The position numbers and the translations under genes were made by a program. A DNA stretch of 64,000 nt, from assembly GCF_016772475.1 (NCBI RefSeq), contig NZ_CP068595.1, positions 124,001 to 188,000 of the forward strand, given 5' to 3'. How positions within the stretch are numbered: position 1 is the stretch's first letter; the number at the start of each line of letters is the position of its first letter. The notes beneath the pieces were generated by a model. The model did no database searches. It had not been told where the DNA came from and saw nothing but the letters and a program-made list of their open reading frames with translations. This DNA comes from Paenibacillus sonchi (GTDB lineage Bacteria; Bacillota; Bacilli; Paenibacillales; Paenibacillaceae). Of the stretch, positions 44,003 to 53,217 are shown piece by piece.

Positions 44003-44299
44003 TTACTGCCGTTTGCCCGCTGCCGCCGCCTTGCGTTTCTGCCGGGCCTCCACCATGTAGCGGACTCTCACCAGCAGCATAAGGCCAACAGCCACCAGCA
44101 GGCATTGAATAATCGGCAGCTTGTCATGCTGGAAGATAAGCAGCATTCCGGAGCCGAGCGCCATCATTACATAGAGGACAATCTCCTTGCCGATCGGCAG
44201 CTTTTGATTCACTCGGAAAACACGGTTGTACACATAAGTCAGCAAAATAAAAATGACAATATAAGCCACAATAGGATGCTCTGCGAACCAGTTCTGCAC
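44003..44299 (-). CDS. YlaH-like membrane protein
   Basis: 98-residue protein with three hydrophobic segments (PIVAYIVIFILLTYVYNRVF, IVLYVMMALGSGMLLIF, LPIIQCLLVAVGLMLLV) and a basic tail rich in Lys and Ala. It fits the YlaH-like family, found beside typA (ylaG) in B. subtilis; function unknown. The start is GTG at 44299 with GGAGGGAG nine bases upstream. It lies downstream of typA but beyond its terminator. Confidence 0.82.
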   Translation of the reverse strand: MQNWFAEHPIVAYIVIFILLTYVYNRVFRVNQKLPIGKEIVLYVMMALGSGMLLIFQHDKLPIIQCLLVAVGLMLLVRVRYMVEARQKRKAAAAGKRQ

Positions 44300-44399
44300 A
44301 GCTCGTCACTCCCTCCGGGAATAAGTTCGCTTACATTATATCATCCGCCGGGACATTATACCGCAATTAATCCTTAGAATTTGAGATATCCGCCTCAGG

Positions 44400-44435
44400 C
44401 AAAAAAGAACAGCCGCCGGATATCATCCGGCGGCT
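44400..44435 (-). terminator. Terminator after typA
   Basis: AGCCGCCGGAT / ATCCGGCGGCT, an 11-bp stem with a three-base loop, then TGTTCTTTTTTG on the minus strand, about 57 bp after the typA stop. Confidence 0.88.
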
Positions 44436-44492
44436 TATATGAGCATAGAATCGGTTTATGCTCCAAAAGAAAACATCCCTGCACCCAGAAAC

Positions 44493-46337
44493 TTAGGCTT
44501 GGCTGGCTTGCGCCGCTTTGCGCTGCTTTTCTACACGTTCGCGTTCGCCCTTGTTCAGGATTTTTTTACGCAAACGGACAGATTTAGGCGTGATTTCGCA
44601 ATATTCATCATCGTTCAGGTACTCAAGCGCACCCTCCAGTGAGAACAGGCGGGGCGTCTTCATCTTTACAGTTTCATCCTTCGTCGCAGAGCGGACGTTA
44701 GTCAGCGCTTTTTCCTTGCAGATGTTGACGATAATGTCATTATCGCGGGTATGCTCGCCTACGATCATACCTTCGTAAATTTCAGTACCTGGCTCCAGGA
44801 AGAGGATACCGCGGTCTTCAACACCCATCATGCCGTAGAATGTGGTTGTTCCGGTCTCGCTCGATACCAGCACGCCTTGATGGCGTCCGCCAACCTGTCC
44901 GCCAATCAGAGGAGCGTAGCTGTCAAAGGCGTGGTTCATTACACCATAGCCGCGTGTCAGCGTCAGGAAGTACGTGTTGTAACCGATCAGGCCGCGTGCC
45001 GGGATCAGGAACTCCAGACGCACCTGTCCGGTCCCGTGATTGATCATGTTGACCATTTCCGCTTTGCGGGTACCCAGGCTCTCCATTACGGCGCCCATGC
45101 TTTCTTCCGGAATATCAATCATCAGACGCTCAAGCGGCTCCATTTTGACACCATCGATTTCCTTAACGATAACCTCTGGCTTGGATACCTGCATTTCGTA
45201 GCCTTCACGGCGCATATTCTCAATCAGAATCCCCAGGTGAAGCTCACCGCGTCCGGACACGATGAATGCGTCAGGGCTGTCTGTTTCCAGCACACGCAAG
45301 CTCACATCGGTTTCCAGTTCTTTGAAGAGGCGTTCACGCAGTTTGCGGGAAGTTACCCATTTACCTTCTTTGCCGGCAAACGGACTGTTGTTCACGAGGA
45401 ACGTCATTTGCATCGTCGGCTCATCAATCTTCAGAACAGGCAGCGCTTCAGGATTCTGCGGATCAGCAATCGTTTCACCGATGTTGATATCCTTGATCCC
45501 GGCAATCGCCACGATGTCTCCCGCGCCCGCTTCCTCGGTTTCCACCCGCTTCAGGCCCTGGAAGCCAAAAAGCTTCTCAATGCGGGCTGTTTTGCTTTTG
45601 CCGTCACGCATGATGACGGTAACGGATTGGCCTTGCTTGATCACACCGCGGTTCACACGTCCGATCGCGATGCGTCCCAGGTATTCGTTATAGTCCATCA
45701 AAGTAACAAGGAACTGCAGCGGCTCGTCCACTTTTTCAGTTGGAGCAGGGATATGCTCGGTAATGGTTTCATAAAGGGCAAGCATGTTATCGTCCTGCTT
45801 CTCAGGGTCCATGCTGGAAGTGCCGTTCAATGCGGAAGCATACACAACCGGGAATTCCAGCTGGTCATCACTGGCTTCCAGCTCAATGAACAGGTCCAGC
45901 ACTTCATCAATAACTTCCTTCGGACGGGCTGCAGGACGGTCAATCTTGTTCACGACAACGATAGGTGTCAAGTGCTGCTCCAGCGCTTTGCGCAGAACGA
46001 ATTTCGTTTGCGGCATGCAGCCTTCATAAGCATCAACAACCAGCAGTACACCGTCAACCATCTTCATGATGCGTTCCACTTCACCGCCGAAGTCGGCGTG
46101 TCCCGGGGTATCTACAATGTTAATCAGGAACTCTTTATAGGTAATAGCTGTATTTTTGGCTAGGATGGTAATTCCGCGTTCCCGCTCCAGATCGTTCGAG
46201 TCCATGGCCCGTTCTTGAAGGTGCTCGTGCGCACTGAAAATCCCGGACTGCTGCAGAAGCTGATCGACGAGTGTTGTCTTGCCATGGTCAACGTGGGCAA
46301 TGATCGCAATATTGCGGATATCTTTTCTTGAATGCAT
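44493..46337 (-). CDS. typA: Translational GTPase TypA/BipA
   Basis: Ribosome-binding GTPase of the EF-G/EF4 superfamily that assists 50S assembly and stress growth, 614 residues. G1 is [17 protein letters not shown]2 is [14 protein letters not shown]3 is [16 protein letters not shown] and G4 is [13 protein letters not shown]. Domain II, the EF-G III and V-like domains and the BipA-specific C-terminal domain follow. [35 protein letters not shown] is near the end. The ATG at 46337 gives the family start [15 protein letters not shown]; its ribosome site is weak (GAGAGG at 15 bases), unusual for this gene. It corresponds to ylaG. Confidence 0.96.
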   Translation of the reverse strand: MHSRKDIRNIAIIAHVDHGKTTLVDQLLQQSGIFSAHEHLQERAMDSNDLERERGITILAKNTAITYKEFLINIVDTPGHADFGGEVERIMKMVDGVLLVVDAYEGCMPQTKFVLRKALEQHLTPIVVVNKIDRPAARPKEVIDEVLDLFIELEASDDQLEFPVVYASALNGTSSMDPEKQDDNMLALYETITEHIPAPTEKVDEPLQFLVTLMDYNEYLGRIAIGRVNRGVIKQGQSVTVIMRDGKSKTARIEKLFGFQGLKRVETEEAGAGDIVAIAGIKDINIGETIADPQNPEALPVLKIDEPTMQMTFLVNNSPFAGKEGKWVTSRKLRERLFKELETDVSLRVLETDSPDAFIVSGRGELHLGILIENMRREGYEMQVSKPEVIVKEIDGVKMEPLERLMIDIPEESMGAVMESLGTRKAEMVNMINHGTGQVRLEFLIPARGLIGYNTYFLTLTRGYGVMNHAFDSYAPLIGGQVGGRHQGVLVSSETGTTTFYGMMGVEDRGILFLEPGTEIYEGMIVGEHTRDNDIIVNICKEKALTNVRSATKDETVKMKTPRLFSLEGALEYLNDDEYCEITPKSVRLRKKILNKGERERVEKQRKAAQASQA

Positions 46338-46589
46338 GATTTGTATCCAAATCCTCTCATTTATCAAATTAAAAATGTTTAAATTTATAGCTTGTCGCGG
46401 CAGTCTCACAAAAGAAGCGCCAGGCAGAAAGCCGACGCTTCAACATATCCTTAATATTATAGTGAAAGCACTATGAAAAGCAAGTCTTTTTATGAAAAAA
46501 CGTTTTCCAGCTCCGTTGAATTTTGCTAAAGTTGCATTCGGGCAAACTTCCGGACCACTTTTGGTTAAATTACATACGGAATGGCTGGC

Positions 46590-47102
46590 TTACCAGCCTC
46601 CGTTCCACTTCTTGCGGCCCCCCGGTTTGCCGCGTCCGAAGATCAGCCAAGCTCCTGCTGCAATCAGTATAGCCCCCAGTACATAGAGCGCTCCCGTTCC
46701 AAGCATGCTGAAGACCAGCAGCACAACGCTAAGCAGGCCCAGAATGACGGCTGTTGTGGTAAGTCCGCCGTTTCGCCCCGGGGAATAGAGTGAATATTCG
46801 TATAGTCCGACAGCGATGCCCAGCAGCAGCAGCGGCCACAGATGAGACATTAGTCCCCAGCCCCAGGTATTGCACAAGCCCAGAAGCAGTCCGTATACGG
46901 TCAGAATCCCGGCGGGCAGCAGCACCGATGCCGGAGCCCGGCGGCTGAAGAAAAGCACATGCAGGAACAGGCCGGGTACCAGAATCACAAGCGGCCACAA
47001 CGCCCGTCCGAGAAATCCGAACACCCCCAGCTTTCCGAACAGAATCACTATGCCGGCGGCGAGGATAAATATACCCAGTTTCGCATCGTTTTTGGAAGAC
47101 AT
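46590..47102 (-). CDS. LiaI/LiaF-type (DUF5668-like) membrane protein
   Basis: 170-residue protein with about six hydrophobic helices starting KLGIFILAAGIVILFGKLGVF and including GRALWPLVILVPGLFLHVLFF, MSHLWPLLLLGIAVGLYEYSLY and LGTGALYVLGAILIAAGAWLIFG. The repeated WPL(V/L)xLxPG pattern is that of LiaI/LiaF transmembrane domains of envelope-stress proteins. There is no C-terminal LiaF cytosolic domain, so only the membrane part is present. The Gly/Lys/Trp-rich tail GRGKPGGRKKWNGGW is unusual. Function is not known. Confidence 0.75.
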   Translation of the reverse strand: MSSKNDAKLGIFILAAGIVILFGKLGVFGFLGRALWPLVILVPGLFLHVLFFSRRAPASVLLPAGILTVYGLLLGLCNTWGWGLMSHLWPLLLLGIAVGLYEYSLYSPGRNGGLTTTAVILGLLSVVLLVFSMLGTGALYVLGAILIAAGAWLIFGRGKPGGRKKWNGGW

Positions 47103-47250
47103 ATGTCACTCATCCCTTCAAAAATTCACGTCTTTTCGCTCAGCCCCGTCACTGAACCACATAAGCACATGACAGGATTCTCTCTATATTTTATCTGAAA
47201 AACAAATAAAACACCATCATTCTTCTTTGTTTTCGGCAGCCATGCCAAAG

Positions 47251-47289
47251 AGGCTGGGCCAAAGCTGCTGCAGCTCTGGTTCAGCCTCC
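47251..47289 (-). terminator. Hairpin after the leftward TerC gene
   Basis: GAGGCTG-CCA-AGCTGC pairs with GCAGCT-TGG-CAGCCTC on the minus strand, followed only by TTTGG. Probable terminator with a weak U-tract, 16 bp after the stop. Confidence 0.55.
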
Positions 47290-47304
47290 ATTTTTTGCCG
47301 GATT

Positions 47305-47964
47305 TTATTTTGCCGATAAAGGCCTGCGCTTGAATACGCCCGACAAAACCACGATGATTCCAAGCAGCAGCGGCAGCAGCGAATGAAGGGAAGGCAGCAG
47401 GAAGGAAATCACCGCACCAAACTTGGCGTCCTGAAGCAGCATATCCCCCGCCGTGTAGGCGAGGATATAGGCGCCAATATAGGTCAGGACGGGAAGCCGG
47501 TGCAGCCAGCTCACAATGATTCCGCTGCCCCACACCACGATCGGAATGCTTAGGGCAATACCGATTACAACCAGAGCGAGATCGCCCTTGGCAACACCTG
47601 CGATGGCCAGCACATTATCCAGGCTCATAATAAAGTCAGCGAGCAGAATGGTGCGCACGGATTTCCATACGGTAGAGCTCTCTTCCACCCGGATATCCTC
47701 TTCTTCCTCCAGCAGCAGCTTGAACGCGATCCATAGCAGCAGTATTCCCCCGCCGGCTTCAATATAGGGGACCTTAAGCAGCAGCACTGCGGCAAAGGTG
47801 AGCAGGCAGCGCAGACCGACAGCACCGGCGGCTCCCCACCAGACCGCCATCCTGCGGTGATGCTCCGGCAGGTTTTTACTGGCCATTGCAATGACCATTG
47901 CGTTATCTCCGCTCAAAACCAGATTGATCATCAGGATCTCACCAAGCAGCAATAAAGATTCCAT
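47305..47964 (-). CDS. TerC family integral membrane protein
   Basis: 219-residue TerC-family protein with about seven helices. Acidic membrane motifs LVLSGDNAMVIAMASKNLP (helix 1) and FIMSLDNVLAIAGVAKGD (helix 4) are the conserved metal-binding-like Asp-Asn pairs. An acidic loop EEEEDIRVEESS lies between helices 3 and 4. In Bacillales these proteins export manganese, partly to load secreted enzymes. The ATG at 47964 has GGGAGG nine bases upstream. A second, diverged TerC gene starts 163 bp away in the opposite direction. Confidence 0.9.
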   Translation of the reverse strand: MESLLLLGEILMINLVLSGDNAMVIAMASKNLPEHHRRMAVWWGAAGAVGLRCLLTFAAVLLLKVPYIEAGGGILLLWIAFKLLLEEEEDIRVEESSTVWKSVRTILLADFIMSLDNVLAIAGVAKGDLALVVIGIALSIPIVVWGSGIIVSWLHRLPVLTYIGAYILAYTAGDMLLQDAKFGAVISFLLPSLHSLLPLLLGIIVVLSGVFKRRPLSAK

Positions 47965-48126
47965 GGACTTCAGCCTCCCCGAACTGCATGTATTTACATG
48001 TATGTCCAAGCAGGGCAAGCTATGCTACAGTCAGTGGCTTTTTTCCAAGGGGAGGGAATGTCCGGCGCTTTTTTTGCGTATACAACACTATACCGTTCAG
48101 AAAACGCTAATAGGAGTGACCCACTC

Positions 48127-48828
48127 TTGAACACATCCGTTCTGGATTTCATATTGCCGCTGCTGAATATTATCTTTCTGGATCTGATTCTGGCTGGCGA
48201 CAATGCCATTGTCATTGGCCTGGCTGCGCGGAACTTACAGGGGCGGACACAGAAAAAAGCAATCCTGCTGGGCACAGGCGGGGCTGTGGTACTGCGGATT
48301 ATTGCCACTATTCTGGTCGTTTGGCTGCTGAAGATTCCCTGGCTGCTGTTATTCGGCGGCCTGCTGCTGATTCTGATCGCCTATAAGCTGCTGACCGGAG
48401 ACAGCGGAGGGCCCAACATTCAGGCAGGCGGGACGTTATGGTCGGCGGTACGTACGATTATCATCGCTGATGCGGCCATGGGGCTGGATAATGTGATTGC
48501 GATAGCCGGAGCTGCCAACCACAATATTGCACTGGTTGTGCTGGGACTGCTGATCAGCGTGCCGATCGTAGTCTGGGGCAGCACCCTGTTCATCAAGCTG
48601 ATGGGCCGGTATCCCTGGATCATCTATATCGGCTCCGCCGTGCTTGGGCTGACCGCTTCCGGCATGATTACAGAAGAAAAGCGGATTGCCCCTTTTGTGG
48701 AGGAGCATCCGCTGCTGCGCATTCTTTTTATTATTCTGGTGATTGGCGGAATCCTGGTGGCAGGGCACTGGAAACGGGTCCGGGACCACCAAAAAGCAGC
48801 ACATACCGGCAGACGGGCCGGCGGATGA
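48127..48828 (+). CDS. TerC family integral membrane protein (YjbE-like)
   Basis: 233-residue TerC-family protein. Helix 1 carries IIFLDLILAGDNAIVIGLAARNLQ and helix 4 AAMGLDNVIAIAGAANHN, with the usual Asp-Asn pairs. LGLLISVPIVVWGSTLFIKLMGRYPWIIYIGSAVLG is characteristic of the YjbE subgroup. The start is TTG at 48127 with AGGAGTG upstream; an ATG at 48058 would add 23 residues with no family counterpart. It is divergent from the other TerC gene and converges on thiI, with only 18 bp between stops. Confidence 0.88.
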   Translation: MNTSVLDFILPLLNIIFLDLILAGDNAIVIGLAARNLQGRTQKKAILLGTGGAVVLRIIATILVVWLLKIPWLLLFGGLLLILIAYKLLTGDSGGPNIQAGGTLWSAVRTIIIADAAMGLDNVIAIAGAANHNIALVVLGLLISVPIVVWGSTLFIKLMGRYPWIIYIGSAVLGLTASGMITEEKRIAPFVEEHPLLRILFIILVIGGILVAGHWKRVRDHQKAAHTGRRAGG

Positions 48829-48846
48829 AAAAAAGATTTCGCAAGG

Positions 48847-50145
48847 TTAGAACCATTCTTCCTGCAGCCCGGCTTGCGCGGGTACCACATCGCTGGGCTT
48901 CTCATCCCCGTATGGGGTTATGGTGACCGTCTCCGTACCGGCGACCGCCGCATCCAGCAGAGCACTGTAACCAGGAAGGGTCGCTTCGATCTTGTCCACA
49001 ATCCGCAGGTTAGGATTCGTAGTTGGCGATTTCGGGACAAACAGCGTGCAGCAATCCTCGTATGGGAGGATGGAAAGGTCGTAGGTGCCGACCGTTTTGG
49101 AGAGCTCCACGATTTCGCTCTTGTCCATCATCACGAGGGGCCGCAGCAGCGGAAGCGGAGTCACACGGCCAATGACGTTCATGCTGGACAGCGTCTGGCT
49201 GGCAACCTGACCCAGACTTTCGCCTGTAACGAGGGCCAGTGCCCCTTCCCGCTCAGCCAGCCGCGTGGCAATCTTCAGCATGGCCCGGCGCATCAGGGTA
49301 ATAATCAGGTTATCCTGCCCAATTCCTGTAAAAGAGGTCTGCACTTCAGTAAACGGAACGAGATGCAGTCTGATGACGCCGGCATACCGGGACAATACCC
49401 GGGTCAGATCCACGACCTTTTGCCTGGCCAGCTCGCTGGTATAGGGAAAACTGTAGAAATGGACACACTCCACTTCAAGTCCCCGGCGCATGGATGACCA
49501 GCCCGCTACCGGGCTGTCAATGCCGCCGCTCAGCAGCAGCATGGCTTTGCCGTTGGTACCGAGCGGAAAACCCCCGACACCGGCGATATTTTCACAGAAA
49601 ATGTACGTGTGCCCCTCGCGGATTTCAATCTTAAGTTCCATCTGCGGCGACTTCACATCCACAAGCAGCCCCGGATAGCTCTGAAGCAGCGGAGTAGAGA
49701 TCAGCTTGTTCATTTCGATCGAGCCATAAGGGAAACCTTTCCATACCCGGCGCACATTCACCTTGAAGGTTGTGCCGGCCGGCGGGGCTGCTATGCGGAG
49801 GAAGTTCCGGCTGACCGATAAAATATCATCAAAGTCCGAAAGCGAAACCTTAACGGGACTTATCGAAGCAATGCCGAAAACATTGCGCAGCACACCGGCC
49901 AGCTCCTCCGCAGGCTCCCCGTTCAACTGCACGTAAATGCGGCCGAACTCCTTGCTTAAGCTCACCTTGGGAAAGGGCCTGACCATTTCCTTCACATGGC
50001 GCAGCACTGTTTTCTCAAACCGGGAACGGTTTTTCCCCTTTAAAGTAAACTCTCCGAACCGCAGCAGCAGCATGTCTGCATATTCGATGCTTCTTGTGGT
50101 GCCTGGCCCAGATCCGGCTGCGAGCCCGTTCTCTATCTCTTTCAT
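48847..50145 (-). CDS. thiI: tRNA 4-thiouridine / thiazole sulfurtransferase ThiI
   Basis: Transfers sulfur to U8 of tRNA (and, in some bacteria, to the thiazole pathway). The 432-residue product shows an N-terminal ferredoxin-like and THUMP region (LLLRFGEFTLKGKNRSRFEKTV ... KEFGRIYVQLNG). The PP-loop ATP-pyrophosphatase is MLLLSGGIDSPVAGWSSMRRGL at about residues 200-222. ALVTGESLGQVASQTLSSM follows. It lacks the C-terminal rhodanese domain of E. coli ThiI, as in Bacillus, so sulfur comes straight from the partner cysteine desulfurase. That gene lies 3 bp upstream. Confidence 0.95.
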   Translation of the reverse strand: MKEIENGLAAGSGPGTTRSIEYADMLLLRFGEFTLKGKNRSRFEKTVLRHVKEMVRPFPKVSLSKEFGRIYVQLNGEPAEELAGVLRNVFGIASISPVKVSLSDFDDILSVSRNFLRIAAPPAGTTFKVNVRRVWKGFPYGSIEMNKLISTPLLQSYPGLLVDVKSPQMELKIEIREGHTYIFCENIAGVGGFPLGTNGKAMLLLSGGIDSPVAGWSSMRRGLEVECVHFYSFPYTSELARQKVVDLTRVLSRYAGVIRLHLVPFTEVQTSFTGIGQDNLIITLMRRAMLKIATRLAEREGALALVTGESLGQVASQTLSSMNVIGRVTPLPLLRPLVMMDKSEIVELSKTVGTYDLSILPYEDCCTLFVPKSPTTNPNLRIVDKIEATLPGYSALLDAAVAGTETVTITPYGDEKPSDVVPAQAGLQEEWF

Positions 50146-50148
50146 TCG

Positions 50149-51300
50149 TTATTTCATGCCTCCTTCAGCTTTCTTCAATGACTGTACAGCAGCCAGCAGG
50201 GCTTGTTCAAGCAGAGCTACATCCGCTTCGGTATGAATGTCCCCCAGACTGATCCGGATGCCGCCCAGAGCCGCTTGGACGTCTCTGCCCATCGACAGCA
50301 GGACCCGGCTCGGTTCAGCAAGCCGCGAAGAACACGCGGAGCGGGTCGAGACCGTCATCCCCAGCTCCTCCAGCTTCCGCGCCAGCACTTCCCCCTTCAT
50401 GCCAGGGTAGGAGAAATGGACAATATGAGGTGCGCCGTCCTCCCGGCTGTTCAGGACAAGCTCCGGCATGGCCGCAATACAATGCAGCAGCCGGTTGCGG
50501 AGCGGAATCAGCTGTCTTACCAATTCCTCCCGCCGTTCACCGCTCATGCGAACGGCCTTGGCGGAAGCGACAATTCCCGCTACATTTTCGGTTCCGGCAC
50601 GGTTTCCATTTTCATGGGAGCCTCCCGTCAGCAGCGGGAACAATGCGGTTCCTTCCCGGACCACCAGTATCCCTGTGCCGCGCGGACCACGGATTTTGTG
50701 CGGCGACAGGCTATACAGCTCGGCCTGCCACTCCTTCAGCCTTGTCTCCAGTTTGCCATAACCCTGCACTCCATCGACATGAAACAGCGTCCGGCGGTTC
50801 ACCGCTTTGATGCCTTGGCCAATTTCCCGCAGCGGCTGCACCGTTCCAATCTCATTATTGACATGCATGACACTCACAAGCACGGTATCCGGCCGGATGG
50901 CAGCGGCTATATCCGCCGGGTCCACAATTCCAGTGCCCCTAGGCGCGACAAAAGTTACCTCCCAGCCCAGCTCGCGCAGCTGCCGGCAGCTCTCATATAC
51001 CGACGGATGCTCCAACTGTGTTGTCACAATATGCCTTCCTCTTCCCTGATACTGCAGGGCGGCGCCTTTGATGGCCAGGTTATTGCTCTCGGTGGCTCCC
51101 GAGGTAAACAAAATTTCGTGAGGCTGTACAGCAAGCGCGGCTGCACATACCTCCCGTGCGCGTGTGATGAGCCGCTCTGCTTCCATCCCGGCACGGTGCA
51201 GGGAAGAAGGGTTGGCATAATGCAGCCTCATAATTTGTTCCACCGTCTGCACGACCTCATCATACGGCGGGGCAGCAGCAGCGTAATCCCAATAAAGCAT
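50149..51300 (-). CDS. Cysteine desulfurase (NifS/IscS-like), partner of ThiI
   Basis: PLP enzyme of 383 residues that takes sulfur from cysteine onto its own Cys. Motifs are NPSSLHRAGMEAERLI, LFTSGATESNNLAIKGA, LVSVMHVNNEIGTVQP, FHVDGVQGYGKL, the PLP Lys in YSLSPHKIRGPRGTGIL, and the persulfide Cys loop in VSTRSACSSRLAEPS. The close pairing with thiI (3 bp) suggests that it serves tRNA thiolation, like NifZ beside ThiI in B. subtilis, rather than general iron-sulfur assembly. Confidence 0.94.
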   Translation of the reverse strand: MLYWDYAAAAPPYDEVVQTVEQIMRLHYANPSSLHRAGMEAERLITRAREVCAAALAVQPHEILFTSGATESNNLAIKGAALQYQGRGRHIVTTQLEHPSVYESCRQLRELGWEVTFVAPRGTGIVDPADIAAAIRPDTVLVSVMHVNNEIGTVQPLREIGQGIKAVNRRTLFHVDGVQGYGKLETRLKEWQAELYSLSPHKIRGPRGTGILVVREGTALFPLLTGGSHENGNRAGTENVAGIVASAKAVRMSGERREELVRQLIPLRNRLLHCIAAMPELVLNSREDGAPHIVHFSYPGMKGEVLARKLEELGMTVSTRSACSSRLAEPSRVLLSMGRDVQAALGGIRISLGDIHTEADVALLEQALLAAVQSLKKAEGGMK

Positions 51301-51373
51301 ATATCGGAAGTCTCCTTTGCGTCTTCTGCTTGTTCATTTCTGCGGGAATCCTCCTGCTTCATCCCAAATGGCG

Positions 51374-51437
51374 AAAAAGGACCAAACGGTCCTCTGCCAC
51401 CTCTGTGGTTAAAGGGTATACCCGTTTGATCCTTTTT
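51374..51437 (-). terminator. Long hairpin after the lytic transglycosylase gene
   Basis: AAAAAGGACCAAACGG (51374-51389) pairs with CCGTTTGATCCTTTTT (51422-51437), one G-U pair, with A/T runs at the base of the stem. It begins at the base after the stop codon. Confidence 0.7.
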
Positions 51438-51438
51438 A

Positions 51439-52149
51439 TTATACCGCGTATTTGGCGCGGGCGCGTTCTATTTTGCTGATATAGGCCTGTGTTTCTTCCG
51501 GAAGCTGCGACAGATTGGCGAGCAGCTCCAGATCAGTGCTTACTCCCAGCTTGTTCACCCGTCCGGGACCCGCATTGTATGCGGCAAGCGCCATGTTCTC
51601 CTGCCCATTATACCGTTTCAGCTGATAAGACAGATAACGCACTCCGCCGTCGATGCTCTGCGCCGGATCAAAGGGATCGGATACGCCCAATCCATTCGCT
51701 GTTCCATCCATCAGCTGCATGAGCCCTTTGGCTCCGGCTGAAGAAACAACATTGGGATTAAAGGAAGATTCCGTGTCGATTACGGCCTTGATCAGGTCAA
51801 CGGGAACTCCGTATTTCGCGCTGGCACTTTGAATCAGCTCTTCATAATCCGTAGGTATGGTCTCCGTTATTTCCCCGGAAATGGCGTTGTAGGCTTCCTC
51901 CATCCCTCCAAGCTGCTGCCACAACAGTCCGCTTAGGGCAGAGCTGTCAAGCGAAGCTGATGAGCTGCCAGGGTTTCCGCTGGCATTCTGGAGCGCCAGC
52001 TCCTGCAGGAGTGCGGCAAATTCTGCCGATGAGCTTCCTGTCACTTCCGGTTTTGCGTTATCCGTCCCGTTGTTAACTTGGGTGGAACTTCGCAGATTAA
52101 TCCATTTCAGCTGCCCGGTCCCGGCTCCAGCTGCGGGGTTGATCACCAT
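51439..52149 (-). CDS. Lytic transglycosylase with C-terminal SLT domain
   Basis: Cleaves the glycan backbone of peptidoglycan. The 236-residue product begins with a Ser/Gly/Asn-rich region without a clear signal peptide (a short N-terminus, then SSAEFAALLQELALQN). The SLT domain occupies about residues 105-236: ELIQSASAKYGVPVDLIKAVIDTESSFNPN with catalytic Glu in DTESSF, then SSAGAKGLMQLMDGTA and NMALAAYNAGPGRVNK. The lack of a signal peptide resembles some Bacillales SLT proteins, and the export route is unclear. The ATG at 52149 has GAAGG ten bases upstream. Confidence 0.88.
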   Translation of the reverse strand: MVINPAAGAGTGQLKWINLRSSTQVNNGTDNAKPEVTGSSSAEFAALLQELALQNASGNPGSSSASLDSSALSGLLWQQLGGMEEAYNAISGEITETIPTDYEELIQSASAKYGVPVDLIKAVIDTESSFNPNVVSSAGAKGLMQLMDGTANGLGVSDPFDPAQSIDGGVRYLSYQLKRYNGQENMALAAYNAGPGRVNKLGVSTDLELLANLSQLPEETQAYISKIERARAKYAV

Positions 52150-52335
52150 GCTGAGCATTCCTTCTTTCAGAGGTTGTTTTTATATGTTTATAGTGAACTG
52201 ATCTTGACATTTGATTTTGGGGTTATTGGTCGTGACTGCGGGGAATGTTTGGACCCAAGTTCAATTCATCACCAATTAAAATTTAAAATACGCCTTTATT
52301 TTACAATTTTTTCAGAGCAATTGCTATATACGGAC

Positions 52336-52386
52336 ACGCAAAAACAGACTTCAGACCTGCATAGATAGGTCTGAAAGCCTGTTTTG
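52336..52386 (-). terminator. Terminator after the DUF4190-like gene
   Basis: Strong minus-strand hairpin CAAAACAGGCTTTCAGACC / GGTCTGAAGTCTGTTTTTG, 28 bp after the stop. The remaining sequence to 52150 is AT-rich and should hold the transglycosylase promoter. Confidence 0.8.
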
Positions 52387-52413
52387 AATCTGGATTTACG
52401 GTTGTTAAGGCTT

Positions 52414-52815
52414 CTAGCGGGCAAATGGAATCATGACAAAATAGCTGAGTGTGGAGACAATCCCCAGTCCCATGGCCCAGGCACCGGCTGTTTTTTGCCC
52501 TCTGGCATATGCATAATAGCCAAGGACTGCAGCAATGGGTCCCATAATAATCGACCAGATAAACAAAGAAACTACTCCAAAGCCTAAGCCTACATAACCA
52601 ATAGAGCGGCTTTCAGTGCTGGTTCCTGTTTCCGTATTAGCTTCTGCCCCATTGATTTGTCCCCTGTGCACATGACTGGGCAGCGGGCTGATTTCAGCGG
52701 CGTATTCCTCATTATGCGCTTTGTCCCGGCGGGGGTAATCTACACGGCGTGGACGCAGGACAATTTTTCTGCGCTGATAGCGGTCCAGATTGGAGTCATC
52801 ACTTTGCTTGTCCAT
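52414..52815 (-). CDS. DUF4190-like small membrane protein
   Basis: 133 residues. A long charged N-terminal half (RYQRRKIVLRPRRVDYPRRDK) is followed by two helices, IGYVGLGFGVVSLFIWSIIMGPIAAVLGYYAY and GAWAMGLGIVSTLSYFVMIPFAR, joined by a short ARGQKT turn. This Gly-rich helical hairpin is the DUF4190 pattern. Function is unknown. It lies 12 bp after the DUF1540 gene and probably shares its transcript. Confidence 0.72.
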   Translation of the reverse strand: MDKQSDDSNLDRYQRRKIVLRPRRVDYPRRDKAHNEEYAAEISPLPSHVHRGQINGAEANTETGTSTESRSIGYVGLGFGVVSLFIWSIIMGPIAAVLGYYAYARGQKTAGAWAMGLGIVSTLSYFVMIPFAR

Positions 52816-52826
52816 GGCGCGTCCTC

Positions 52827-53048
52827 CTAATCGTTAGGCTTGAACGTCAGACAACAGGTAGCGGAGGAATTACCGGCATAATCGTGATGGCCCCGCTCAG
52901 TCATTTCTTCGGCATATTCTTCCTTGAAGGCGTTACCCGAATGCTTGTCGATCTCGATGAGTATTTCGTCTGCACGGCACAAGTTCTGTTCTCCCCAATA
53001 ATGACAGTTGCTCACACTGCATTTCACAAGCGTTTTTGCGGTTGTCAT
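52827..53048 (-). CDS. DUF1540 domain-containing Cys-rich protein
   Basis: 73-residue protein with the DUF1540 cysteine pattern: VKCSVSNCHYWGEQNLCRADEILIEIDKH, then EMTERGHHDYAGNSSATCCLTF. Five cysteines are in conserved positions and probably bind a metal. Function is unknown; such genes are common in spore-forming Firmicutes. The ATG at 53048 has GAGGTG six bases upstream; an earlier in-frame start would add 33 residues outside the domain. Confidence 0.85.
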   Translation of the reverse strand: MTTAKTLVKCSVSNCHYWGEQNLCRADEILIEIDKHSGNAFKEEYAEEMTERGHHDYAGNSSATCCLTFKPND

Positions 53049-53145
53049 AGTTATCACCTCGGCTTCATTATGTCCGCTGTAAGCGCACCCTATGCTGCAC
53101 AAGGGTTTCCAATTCATCTTCACAGCTCCCTTGGGGGTGATAAGC

Positions 53146-53190
53146 AAAAAAAAGACCGCACCTGCCCTAACTAAACGGCAAATGCGATCT
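53146..53190 (-). terminator. Terminator after ypuI
   Basis: Minus-strand stem GATCGCATTTGCC / GGGCAGGTGCGGTC (with G-U pairs) followed by TTTTTTTT, 28 bp after the stop. Confidence 0.85.
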
Positions 53191-53217
53191 TCTGGAAACG
53201 GAGCAGCTTAACTCAGA

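Noticed and set aside
44751..46163. Long plus-strand open frame of 470 codons opposite typA
   Set aside because: It lies wholly antisense to the well-supported typA gene, has His/Gln/Arg-rich shadow composition and no ribosome site.
47965..48126. Possible yybP-ykoY manganese riboswitch between the TerC genes
   Set aside because: The GGGGAG stretch looks like a ribosome site and the conserved paired elements of the riboswitch are not visible; a covariance search would decide.
50203..51429. Plus-strand open frame of 408 codons opposite the cysteine desulfurase
   Set aside because: Shadow frame with low-complexity Arg/Gln composition; the minus-strand gene has every catalytic motif.
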